Source of the DNA: Streptomyces sp. NBC_00569
Lineage (GTDB): Bacteria > Actinomycetota > Actinomycetes > Streptomycetales > Streptomycetaceae
Assembly: GCF_036345255.1 (NCBI RefSeq)
Contig: NZ_CP107783.1
Span: 3,645,501-3,709,500 of the forward strand
Direction: 5' to 3'
Length of the DNA: 64,000 nt
Positions 41,955 through 49,630 of this stretch are shown in pieces (within the stretch, counting starts at the first letter, position 1; every line of letters begins with the position of its first letter). Both the position numbers and the translations under genes were made by a program. Under the pieces are notes generated by a model. The model ran no database searches. It saw only the letters and a list, made by a program, of their open reading frames with translations, and was not told the DNA's origin.

Positions 41955-44256
41955 CGCGCTTGTGCTCCTCGGCCTCGGCCTTCACCAGTGTGTCCAGCAG
42001 GGCGCCGTCCGCGGCCGGGTGCTGTCCAGGAATACTCGCATGCGGCTCGCGGCACTCGGGCGGCTCGATGCTGATGCGGGGCAGTCGGCGGTCGAGCCAC
42101 TTCGGCAGCCACCAGTTGGCCCCGCCGAGCATGTGCATGAGGGCGGGCACCAGGAGCGTGCGCAGGACGAACGCGTCGAGGGCGACAGCGGCGGCCAGGG
42201 CGATGCCGAACATCGCGATGACGCGGTCACCGCTGAGGACGAAGGCCAGGAAGACCGAAATCATGATCACGGCCGCGGAGTTGATGACGCGGCTGGTCTC
42301 GGCGAGCCCGACGCGGACGGATCGCCGGTTGTCGCCGGTCTCCAGCCACTCCTCGTACATGCGGCTGACCAGGAACACCTGGTAGTCCATCGAGAGCCCG
42401 AACAGGACCGACACCATGATCACGGGGAGGAAGGGCTCGATCGGGCCCGCTCTGCCGAGGCCGAGCATCTCGCTGCCCCAGCCCCACTGGAAGATCGCGA
42501 CGACGACGCCGAAGGCGGAGGCGACGGCCGCGACGTTCATCGCGGCGGCCTTGAGGGGAATGCCGATCGAGCGGAAGGCGAGGAGCAGCAGGACGCAGCC
42601 GAGTCCGATGACGACGCCCACGAAGAGCGGCAGTTTGCCGATGATGACGTCGGCGAAGTCGTCGTAGCTGGCGGTGACGCCGCCGAGCCGTACGTCGAGG
42701 GACGTGCCCTTCTCGGCCGCGGGGATGACGTCGGTGCGCAGCCGGTCGACGAGCTCGCTGGTCTTCTGGGACTGGGGCGCGGACTTCGGCACGACGGTCA
42801 GGAAGGCGGCGGTGCCGCTGTCGTTGTACGTCGCCGGGGTCACGGAGGAGACGCCATCGGCCGAGCCGATCATGGACTCCAGACGGCTCACGGCCACCTG
42901 GTCGCCGGCGCCGTCTATGGGGGTGACGAGGGTGAGCGGCCCGTTCACGCCGGGCCCGAATCCGTCGGCCAGAAGGTCGTAGGCCTGCCTGGTCGTGGAC
43001 GCCGACGCGTTGTTTCCCTGGTCGGACGTGCCCAGGTGCAGGAAGAGCGTGGGCACCGAGAGCACCGTGATCACGCCGAGGGCGAGGCCGGCGAGGAGCC
43101 GGGGGTGGTGCTCCACGAAGGCGGCCCAGCGGGCGGCGACCCCGGTCGGCAGCTCGGGCTCGGGGCCGTGTGCGGCGAGTCTGCGCCGCTGGCGCCTGCT
43201 GAGCGCGCGCATGCCGATGAACGACAGGAGCGCGGGCAGCAGCGTGACGGACGCGGCGACGGTGAGCAGCACGGTCAGGGAGGCGGCGATCGCGACGCCG
43301 TTGAGGAAGCTGAGGCGCAGGATCAGCATGCCGAGGAGCGCGATGCAGACGGTGGCGCCGGCGAAGACGACCGCGCGCCCGGTGGTGGCGACGGCGCGCT
43401 CCGCCGCCTCGTCCACGGACAGGCCCTGCTTCAGGCCGCGCCGGTGCCGGGTCACGATGAACAGCGCGTAGTCGATGCCGACGCCGAGGCCGACGAGCAT
43501 GCCGAGCATCGGGGCGAAGTCGGCGACGGTCATCACATGGCCGAGGAGCACGATGCCGGAGGCGGCGGTGCCCACGCTGACCAGGGCCGTGGCGATCGGC
43601 AGGGCGCTGGCCGCGAGGGAGCCGAAGGCGAGCAGGAGGACGACGGCCGCGACCACGACGCCGACGATCTCGGCGACATGCCCCTGGGCGGACTCGGTCA
43701 GGGCGACGGCGCTGCCGCCGAGTTCGACCCGCAGTCCGTCGGGGGCGTTGTTCTCGGCGGCCTTGGCGGTGTCGACGAGACGTTGCGCGTCGGCCTTGGC
43801 GATGTCGCCGGACTGCTGGTCGAAGGTGACCGTGGCGTAGGCGGTGCGTCCGTCGGCGCTTGTCTGGCCGGTGCCCTGCTGCTCGTACGGGCCGGTGACC
43901 GCGGCGATGCCGGGCAGGTGCTCGATCCTGTCGAGCGTGCGGGTCATGCGCTCTTTCACGTCGGCGGCGCGGACCATGCTGCCGTCCGTGTGCCAGACGA
44001 CGGTGTCGCTGTCGCCGCCGAGGCCGGGGAATGCGTCGTCGAGGAGTTGCGTGGCGCGCCCCGACTCGGTGCCCGGTGCCTCGTAGTCGTTCGAATAGGA
44101 GGAGCCCCCGACGGCCGCTGCCGCGCTCGTGCCGCCGAGGGCGAGGAGCCACAGCAGGACGACTACGAGGCGGTGCCGTGCACACCATCGTGCGAGTGCT
44201 GCCACGGACGCGCTCCCAGGGTTGTGGATCTTCACCGGGAACGCCCGCAAAGACAC
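41932..44256 (-). CDS. MMPL/RND-family membrane transporter
   Basis: The 774-residue protein has two copies of a helix-loop-helix unit: about six helices after each of two external loops, with MMPL motifs LGLGVGIDYALFIVTRHRR and FGLSMDYQVFLVSRMYEEW. The Asp-Tyr pairs in these helices are the proton-relay residues of the family. Relatives export lipids, siderophores or antibiotics. GTG 44256 is used, but no good ribosome binding site supports it; GTG 44235 is an alternative. A promoter candidate GCGACA-18-TAAGAG lies upstream. The C-terminal 50 residues are a hydrophilic tail rich in His, Pro and Glu. Confidence 0.9.
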   Translation of the reverse strand: MSLRAFPVKIHNPGSASVAALARWCARHRLVVVLLWLLALGGTSAAAAVGGSSYSNDYEAPGTESGRATQLLDDAFPGLGGDSDTVVWHTDGSMVRAADVKERMTRTLDRIEHLPGIAAVTGPYEQQGTGQTSADGRTAYATVTFDQQSGDIAKADAQRLVDTAKAAENNAPDGLRVELGGSAVALTESAQGHVAEIVGVVVAAVVLLLAFGSLAASALPIATALVSVGTAASGIVLLGHVMTVADFAPMLGMLVGLGVGIDYALFIVTRHRRGLKQGLSVDEAAERAVATTGRAVVFAGATVCIALLGMLILRLSFLNGVAIAASLTVLLTVAASVTLLPALLSFIGMRALSRRQRRRLAAHGPEPELPTGVAARWAAFVEHHPRLLAGLALGVITVLSVPTLFLHLGTSDQGNNASASTTRQAYDLLADGFGPGVNGPLTLVTPIDGAGDQVAVSRLESMIGSADGVSSVTPATYNDSGTAAFLTVVPKSAPQSQKTSELVDRLRTDVIPAAEKGTSLDVRLGGVTASYDDFADVIIGKLPLFVGVVIGLGCVLLLLAFRSIGIPLKAAAMNVAAVASAFGVVVAIFQWGWGSEMLGLGRAGPIEPFLPVIMVSVLFGLSMDYQVFLVSRMYEEWLETGDNRRSVRVGLAETSRVINSAAVIMISVFLAFVLSGDRVIAMFGIALAAAVALDAFVLRTLLVPALMHMLGGANWWLPKWLDRRLPRISIEPPECREPHASIPGQHPAADGALLDTLVKAEAEEHKRDVHDLPG

Positions 44257-44384
44257 ATGAGCAATGGCAAGCCACTCTTACAGCAAGAAGTGATCCTTTG
44301 TCGCTTTCGTGGCCTTAGTCACAAGGGCGCGGGAGTTCGCGGTCACCTTCCGGTCCGGTGACGCGGCTCGCCTTCTGCGGCCCG

Positions 44385-45638
44385 TCAGCCGAGGAACTGA
44401 AGTCCCGCCCAGAGCGCCACCGTTGACACGACCAGGGTCGCCGGGACCGTGAGCACGCCGAGCCGGGTGAAGTCACCGAGCTCGGGATGCACGTCGTGGG
44501 CGTGGACGATGCGGCGCCACAGGAGCGTGGCGAGCGAGCCCACATACGTGAGGTTGGGGCCGAGGTTGACGCCGATGAGGACGGCGAGGACCGGCCCCGC
44601 ACCCGCGGGCCCCGCCACGGGGAGCAGCGCGAGAACGGCCGGAAGGTTGTTGATCAGGTTGGAGAGCAGGGCCGCGACGCCGGCGACGGCGAGCAGCGCG
44701 GGAAGCGACGAGCCCTCGGGCAGCAGCCGGTCGATGCCGTCCCCGAGCCCGTTGTCGACGACCGCCTTGACCACGATCCCGAGCGCGAGGACGAAGAGGC
44801 AGAAGTACGGGTGCGCCGACTTCACCAGCGCGAGCGGGGTCGTGCGCCGCTGCCCCAGCGCCCGCACCGCGAGGACGGCCGTGCCGGCGATCGCCGCCCA
44901 CAGCGGGTCGATCCCGGCGAACGAGGTGACCACGAAGCCCACGAGCGTCAGCGCGAGGACGGTGAGGGTGAACACCGGCAGGCCGGGCGGCTCCTCGGCG
45001 TCCGGCTCGTGGGCGGGCGCCGCCAGGTCGTCGGCGAAGTACCGCCGGAACACCACGTACTCGACGGCGATCGCGCCCAGCCACGGCAGGGCCATGAGCC
45101 CCGCGAACCGCGCGAAGGTGAGGCCGCTCGCGGTGAAGGCGAGGAGATTGGTGAGGTTCGAGACCGGCAGAAGCAGCGAGGCGGAGTTGGCGAGGTGGGC
45201 GCTCGCGTAGACGTGCGGGCGCGGCCTCGCGCCGATCCGGCGGGCGGTGGCGAGGACGACCGGCGTGAGCAGCACGACAGTGGCGTCCAGGCTCAGCACC
45301 GCGGTGATCACGGCGGCCGCGGCGAAGACCCCGCCGAGCATGCGGCGCGGACTGCCCTTGCAGGCCCGCGCGATGGCGTCGCCCGCGGCCTTGAACAGGC
45401 CCTCGTCGGCGCAGAGCTGAGCGAGCACCAGGACGGCGGCGAGGAACCCGACGACCGGGAGCAGGTCCTGTGTCTCGGCCCACGCGTGCGCGGGCGACAC
45501 GGCGCCGACGGCCACGACGATCGCCGCCGCGGGCACGGCGACGACGGCCTCCGGCAGCTGCCGGGGACGGACCACGGCGAAGCCGAGGATGAGCAGGAGG
45601 AGGGTGACGGAGAGGAGTTCGGCGGGGATGGTGCTCAA
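44385..45638 (-). CDS. ArsB/NhaD-superfamily (SLC13-like) permease
   Basis: The 417-residue protein has about 11 membrane helices and ion-transporter-superfamily motifs: LSLDATVVLLTPVVLATARR, LLLPVSNLTNLLAF and LLSNLINNLPAVLALLP. The NLTN and NNLP loops are hallmarks of ArsB/NhaD-type carriers. No arsR, arsC or arsenite gene is adjacent, so the substrate may be an inorganic anion or a carboxylate rather than arsenite. It is separated from gatB by two strong hairpins and from the MMPL gene by 128 nt. Confidence 0.85.
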   Translation of the reverse strand: MSTIPAELLSVTLLLLILGFAVVRPRQLPEAVVAVPAAAIVVAVGAVSPAHAWAETQDLLPVVGFLAAVLVLAQLCADEGLFKAAGDAIARACKGSPRRMLGGVFAAAAVITAVLSLDATVVLLTPVVLATARRIGARPRPHVYASAHLANSASLLLPVSNLTNLLAFTASGLTFARFAGLMALPWLGAIAVEYVVFRRYFADDLAAPAHEPDAEEPPGLPVFTLTVLALTLVGFVVTSFAGIDPLWAAIAGTAVLAVRALGQRRTTPLALVKSAHPYFCLFVLALGIVVKAVVDNGLGDGIDRLLPEGSSLPALLAVAGVAALLSNLINNLPAVLALLPVAGPAGAGPVLAVLIGVNLGPNLTYVGSLATLLWRRIVHAHDVHPELGDFTRLGVLTVPATLVVSTVALWAGLQFLG

Positions 45639-45681
45639 CGTGCGACTCCAGAATTCGTGCTCCCCCTGCCCCCTTTCCGAA

Positions 45682-45703
45682 GTCCGGGGGCTCCGCCCCG
45701 GAC
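45682..45703. repeat. Short hairpin repeat upstream of the ArsB-like gene
   Basis: GTCCGGGG and CCCCGGAC flank a 6-nt loop, a perfect stem of a type that I recall being scattered in many Streptomyces intergenic regions. It lies next to the larger hairpin that ends gatB. Confidence 0.6.
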
Positions 45704-45707
45704 CCCG

Positions 45708-45760
45708 GTCCTCACACGCCGGACGGGCTGGCTCTTTGAGCCCGTCCGGCGTGTGAGGAC
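45708..45760. terminator. 22-bp perfect-stem terminator of the gat operon (dispersed family)
   Basis: Arms at 45708-45729 and 45739-45760 are exact complements around a 9-nt loop, beginning 8 nt after the gatB stop. The core CGCCGG-CGGGCT is shared with the hairpin at 16883-16919. Confidence 0.8.
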
Positions 45761-45768
45761 ACAGAACC

Positions 45769-47280
45769 TCAGCCCTCGGAGACGCCCAGCTTCTCCAGGA
45801 TCAGCTCCTTGACGCGCGCCGCGTCGGCCTGACCCCGGGTCGCCTTCATGACGGCGCCCACGAGCGCGCCGACGGCGGCGACCTTGCCGCCACGGATCTT
45901 GTCGGCGATCCCGGCGTTGCCCGCGATGGCCTCGTCGACGGCCGCGCCGAGCGCGCCCTCGTCCGAGACGACCTTCAGGCCGCGCTTCTCGACGACCGTG
46001 TCCGGGTCGCCCTCGCCCGCGAGGACACCCTCGATGACCTGGCGCGCCAGCTTGTCGTTGAGGTCACCGGCGGAGACGAGCGCCGCCACCCGGGCCACCT
46101 GGGCCGGGGTGATGGGCAGCTCGTCGAGCGCGGTGCCCGACTCGTTGGCGTTACGGGCGAGCTCACCCATCCACCACTTGCGGGCCGAGACGGAGTCGGC
46201 GCCGGCCTCGATCGTGGCGACGATCGGGTCGACCGCGCCCGCGTTGAGGATCGACTGCATGTCGTGCTCGGAGACGCCCCACTCCTCGCGCAGCCGGTTA
46301 CGGCGCACGCGCGGCATCTCGGGCAGCCCCGAGCGCAGCTCCTCCACCCAGGCGCGGGCGGGCGCCACCGGCACCAGGTCCGGCTCGGGGAAGTAGCGGT
46401 AGTCCTCGGCGTTGTCCTTGATACGGCCCGACGTGGTGGAGCCGTCCTCCTCGTGGAAGTGACGGGTCTCCTGCACGATCGTGCCGCCGGACGACAGGAC
46501 AGCGGCGTGGCGCTGGATCTCGTAACGGGCGGCACGCTCGACGGAACGCAGCGAGTTGACGTTCTTCGTCTCCGAGCGGGTGCCGAAGGGCGCCTCGGGG
46601 CCGGTGCGCAGCGACAGGTTCACGTCGCAGCGCATCTGGCCCTTGTCCATGCGGGCCTCGGAGACGTCGAGCGCCTTGATGACCTCGCGCAGCTCGGCGA
46701 CGTACGCCTTCGCGACCTCCGGCGCACGCTCCCCGGCGCCCTCGATCGGCTTGGTGACGATCTCGATGAGGGGGATGCCGGCGCGGTTGTAGTCGAGCAG
46801 GGAGTGCGAGGCGCCGTGGATACGGCCCGTCGCACCACCGACGTGCAGCGACTTGCCGGTGTCCTCCTCCATGTGGGCGCGCTCGATCTCCACACGGAAG
46901 ATCTCGCCGTCCTCCAGCTGTACGTCGAGGTAGCCGTTGAAGGCGATGGGCTCGTCGTACTGGGAGGTCTGGAAGTTCTTCGGCATGTCCGGATAGAAGT
47001 AGTTCTTCCGGGCGAAACGGCACCAGTCGGCGATCTCGCAGTTGAGCGCGAGGCCGATCTTGATGGCCGACTCGACGCCGATCGCGTTGACGACCGGGAG
47101 CGAGCCGGGCAGGCCGAGACAGGTGGGGCAGGTCTGCGAGTTGGGCTCGGCGCCCAGCTCGGTGGAGCACCCGCAGAACATCTTCGTCTTCGTACCCAGC
47201 TCGACATGGACCTCGAGGCCCATGACGGGGTCGTACGTCGCGAGTGCCGCGTCGTACGACATCAGTTCAGTGACGGTCAC
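45769..47280 (-). CDS. gatB: Asp-tRNA(Asn)/Glu-tRNA(Gln) amidotransferase subunit B
   Basis: GatB binds the mischarged tRNA and the amide group that GatA releases from glutamine, forming Gln-tRNA or Asn-tRNA. The 503-residue protein has the opening [20 protein letters not shown], a CPTCLGLPG zinc-type pair of cysteines, the central catalytic domain with [16 protein letters not shown], and the C-terminal YqeY-like tRNA-binding domain. ATG 47280 was chosen. It follows the 80-residue gene by 16 nt and ends the gat operon. Confidence 0.97.
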   Translation of the reverse strand: MTVTELMSYDAALATYDPVMGLEVHVELGTKTKMFCGCSTELGAEPNSQTCPTCLGLPGSLPVVNAIGVESAIKIGLALNCEIADWCRFARKNYFYPDMPKNFQTSQYDEPIAFNGYLDVQLEDGEIFRVEIERAHMEEDTGKSLHVGGATGRIHGASHSLLDYNRAGIPLIEIVTKPIEGAGERAPEVAKAYVAELREVIKALDVSEARMDKGQMRCDVNLSLRTGPEAPFGTRSETKNVNSLRSVERAARYEIQRHAAVLSSGGTIVQETRHFHEEDGSTTSGRIKDNAEDYRYFPEPDLVPVAPARAWVEELRSGLPEMPRVRRNRLREEWGVSEHDMQSILNAGAVDPIVATIEAGADSVSARKWWMGELARNANESGTALDELPITPAQVARVAALVSAGDLNDKLARQVIEGVLAGEGDPDTVVEKRGLKVVSDEGALGAAVDEAIAGNAGIADKIRGGKVAAVGALVGAVMKATRGQADAARVKELILEKLGVSEG

Positions 47281-47296
47281 GGTGAGACTTTCCCTC

Positions 47297-47539
47297 TCAG
47301 CCCAGCAGGACGTCGTCGTCGCCCAGGCGCTTCAGCTCCCGGTAGAGGATCGCCAGGCCGGTAACGATGGCGGCGGCGGACACCGCGGCGTCGATGAGCC
47401 GCAGGGTGTCGTGATCGTTGCGGGCCAGCTTCGCCTGCTTCGCGACACTGATCGCGCCAAATGCAGTGGTCGCAATCGACACGTATGCGCCGGTCTTGGA
47501 CTTCTTGAAGTTCTTGGCCTTCTTTGCCATGGCACTCAC
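47297..47539 (-). CDS. Small membrane-associated protein within the gat operon, 80 residues
   Basis: A GTG at 47539 overlaps the gatA stop (GTGA), with GAGGAGG upstream; an ATG at 47530 gives [15 protein letters not shown] and 77 residues. The basic N-terminus is followed by two moderately hydrophobic helices ([19 protein letters not shown] and [21 protein letters not shown]). I do not recognise a named family. Its tight coupling between gatA and gatB suggests it is always made with the amidotransferase, though a role in it is unproven. Confidence 0.78.
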   Translation of the reverse strand: MSAMAKKAKNFKKSKTGAYVSIATTAFGAISVAKQAKLARNDHDTLRLIDAAVSAAAIVTGLAILYRELKRLGDDDVLLG

Positions 47540-49035
47540 AGCGACGGAGCCTCCTCGAGCAGCGGATGCCCCCACTTTTCCACGAAGGCGGCCTCGACGG
47601 CAGCGCCGACCTTGTACAGGCGATCGTCCTTCATGGCGGGGGCGATGATCTGCAGCCCGACCGGCAGGCCGTCCTCCGGCGCGAGGCCGCACGGCAGCGA
47701 CATGGCGGCGTTGCCCGCCATGTTGGTCGGGATCGTGCACACGTCGGCCAGGTACATCGCCATCGGGTCGTCGGCGCGCTCACCGATCGGGAAGGCGGTG
47801 GTCGGCGTCGTCGGCGAGACGATCACGTCGACCTGCTCGAAGGCGCGCTCGAACTCCTGGGTGATCAGGGTGCGGACCTTCTGGGCACTGCCGTAGTACG
47901 CGTCGTAGTAGCCGGAGCTGAGCGCGTACGTACCGAGGATGACGCGGCGCTTGACCTCGTCGCCGAAGCCGGCCTCACGGGTGAGGGCGGTGACGTCCTC
48001 GGCCGACTTCGTGCCGTCGTCGCCGACCCGCAGGCCGTAGCGCATGGCGTCGAAGCGGGCCAGGTTGGACGAGCACTCGGACGGCGCGATCAGGTAGTAC
48101 GCCGACAGGGCCAGGTCGAAGGTCGGGCAGTCCAGCTCGACGATCTCGGCGCCGAGCGACTTCAGCAGCTCGACCGACTCGTTGAAGCGCTGGACGACGC
48201 CGGCCTGGTAGCCCTCGCCGGAGAACTGCTTGACGACGCCGACGCGCATGCCCTGGACCGAGCCGTTGCGCGCGGCCTCGACGACCGGCGGGACCGGCGC
48301 GTCGATGGACGTCGAGTCGAGCGGGTCGTGGCCGGCGATGACCTCGTGCAGGAGCGCCGCGTCCAGGACCGTGCGGGCGCAGGGGCCGCCCTGGTCGAGG
48401 GAGCTGGAGAACGCCACCATGCCGTAGCGCGAGACGCCGCCGTAGGTCGGCTTGACGCCGACGGTGCCGGTGACGGCCGCGGGCTGGCGGATCGAACCGC
48501 CGGTGTCCGTGCCGATGGCGAGCGGGGCCTCGTAGGCGGCGAGGGCCGCGGAGGAACCGCCGCCGGAGCCGCCGGGGATACGGGTGAGGTCCCACGGGTT
48601 GCCGGTCGGGCCGTAGGCGCTGTTCTCGGTGGAGGACCCCATGGCGAACTCGTCCATGTTGGTCTTGCCGAGGATGATGACGTCGGCGTCCTTGAGCTTG
48701 CGCGTCAGGGTGGCGTCGTACGGCGGGATCCAGCCTTCGAGGATCTTCGAACCGACGGTGGTCGGGATGCCCTCGGTGGTGAAGATGTCCTTCAGCGCGA
48801 GCGGTACGCCGGCCAGCGGGCCGAGCTTCTCGCCCGCTTCGCGCTTGGCGTCGACGGCGCGGGCCTGTGCGAGCGCGCCCTCACGGTCGACGTGCAGGAA
48901 GGCGTGCACCTTCTCGTCGACGGCCTCGATCCGGGCCAGGTGGGCCTCGGTGACCTCGACGGCCGTGAGCTCGCCGGCGGCGATCTTCGAGGCGATCTCG
49001 GCGGCGGTGAGCTTGATGATGTTGCTGTCCGTCAT
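47536..49035 (-). CDS. gatA: Asp-tRNA(Asn)/Glu-tRNA(Gln) amidotransferase subunit A
   Basis: GatA is the glutaminase subunit that delivers ammonia to GatB. The 499-residue amidase-signature protein has the Ser-cisSer-Lys triad: the lysine in [13 protein letters not shown], and the serines in [15 protein letters not shown] and [11 protein letters not shown]. It also carries [18 protein letters not shown], typical of GatA. ATG 49035 was used; the frame's long N-terminal extension overlaps gatC and is spurious. It starts 5 nt after the gatC stop. Confidence 0.97.
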   Translation of the reverse strand: MTDSNIIKLTAAEIASKIAAGELTAVEVTEAHLARIEAVDEKVHAFLHVDREGALAQARAVDAKREAGEKLGPLAGVPLALKDIFTTEGIPTTVGSKILEGWIPPYDATLTRKLKDADVIILGKTNMDEFAMGSSTENSAYGPTGNPWDLTRIPGGSGGGSSAALAAYEAPLAIGTDTGGSIRQPAAVTGTVGVKPTYGGVSRYGMVAFSSSLDQGGPCARTVLDAALLHEVIAGHDPLDSTSIDAPVPPVVEAARNGSVQGMRVGVVKQFSGEGYQAGVVQRFNESVELLKSLGAEIVELDCPTFDLALSAYYLIAPSECSSNLARFDAMRYGLRVGDDGTKSAEDVTALTREAGFGDEVKRRVILGTYALSSGYYDAYYGSAQKVRTLITQEFERAFEQVDVIVSPTTPTTAFPIGERADDPMAMYLADVCTIPTNMAGNAAMSLPCGLAPEDGLPVGLQIIAPAMKDDRLYKVGAAVEAAFVEKWGHPLLEEAPSL

Positions 49036-49040
49036 GGTGA

Positions 49041-49337
49041 TTAGTCCTCCCCCAGGATCTGCGGCACCTTGAAACGCTGCTGTTCCTGGGCCGGGGCGCC
49101 GGAGAGCGCCTGCTCGGGGGTGAGCGACGGACGAACCTCGTCCGCCCGCATGACGTTCGTCAGCGGGAGCGGGTGGGAGGTCGGCGGTACGTCTTGGTCG
49201 GCGACCTCCGAGACGCGGGCGACCGCGCCGATGATGTCGTCGAGCTGTCCGGCGAAGTGGTCGAGCTCTTCGTCCTTCAGCTCCAGACGCGCCAGCCGTG
49301 CGAGGTGTGCGACCTCCTCGCGCGTGATGCCAGGCAT
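49041..49337 (-). CDS. gatC: Asp-tRNA(Asn)/Glu-tRNA(Gln) amidotransferase subunit C
   Basis: GatC is the small belt subunit that stabilises GatA on GatB. The 98-residue protein has the typical form [20 protein letters not shown]...FAGQLDDII...[19 protein letters not shown]...FKVPQIL. ATG 49337 has a GGATC-type site upstream. It is the first gene of the gat operon, preceded by a complex inverted repeat that would lie in its leader. Confidence 0.95.
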   Translation of the reverse strand: MPGITREEVAHLARLARLELKDEELDHFAGQLDDIIGAVARVSEVADQDVPPTSHPLPLTNVMRADEVRPSLTPEQALSGAPAQEQQRFKVPQILGED

Positions 49338-49375
49338 GCAGCGATCCTCTGGGGTGAGTGAGTGTGGTTTGGGCC

Positions 49376-49549
49376 GGGGCCAGTCGTCCCATTCCCGTCG
49401 TCCGCCCGAGGGGCGGGTCGTGCGTCGTCCGGTGTGTGCGATCGCAAGGCGCCGGAGCGTCCTCGTGGCGGAGCCACGTGGACGATTCGGCAACGCGGCG
49501 AGTGCGTGCCGGGCGTCGCACGACAGACGGGAATGGGACGACTGGCCCC
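49376..49549. repeat. 174-bp element with 24-bp perfect terminal inverted repeats upstream of gatC
   Basis: Arms 49376-49399 and 49526-49549 are exact complements, starting GGGGCCAGTCGTCCCATTCC. The interior also folds: CCGCCC-GAG-GGGCGG, a second long stem GTCGTGCG/CGCACGAC (about 49418 and 49518) continuing imperfectly through CCGG/CCGG, a palindrome TGCGATCGCA, and CGTCC-T-CGTGGC with GCCACG-T-GGACG. No ORF fits inside. It looks like a MITE-type insertion or a highly structured RNA leader. No target duplication was seen. Confidence 0.6.
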
Positions 49550-49557
49550 AATCCTAT

Positions 49558-49577
49558 GGGGCACGGTGCCGTGCCCC
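49558..49577 (-). terminator. Hairpin terminator of the rmdB-like gene
   Basis: GGGGCACGG and CCGTGCCCC are separated by 2 nt, giving a 4-nt effective loop, 53 nt after the stop codon of the GGDEF-EAL gene and directly before the 174-bp inverted repeat. Confidence 0.6.
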
Positions 49578-49630
49578 CTAAACGGTTTCCCGTTCGGAGG
49601 CCCTGACACCTCCGGTCACCCCTGTACGGC

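Noticed and set aside
44385..45638. Arsenic resistance operon
   Set aside because: The permease has ArsB-like motifs, but no arsR, arsC or arsenite-related gene is next to it, so only the superfamily can be claimed.
49376..49549. Insertion sequence or transposon remnant with transposase
   Set aside because: The inverted repeat contains no ORF and I could not find a target-site duplication on its flanks; kept as a structured element only.
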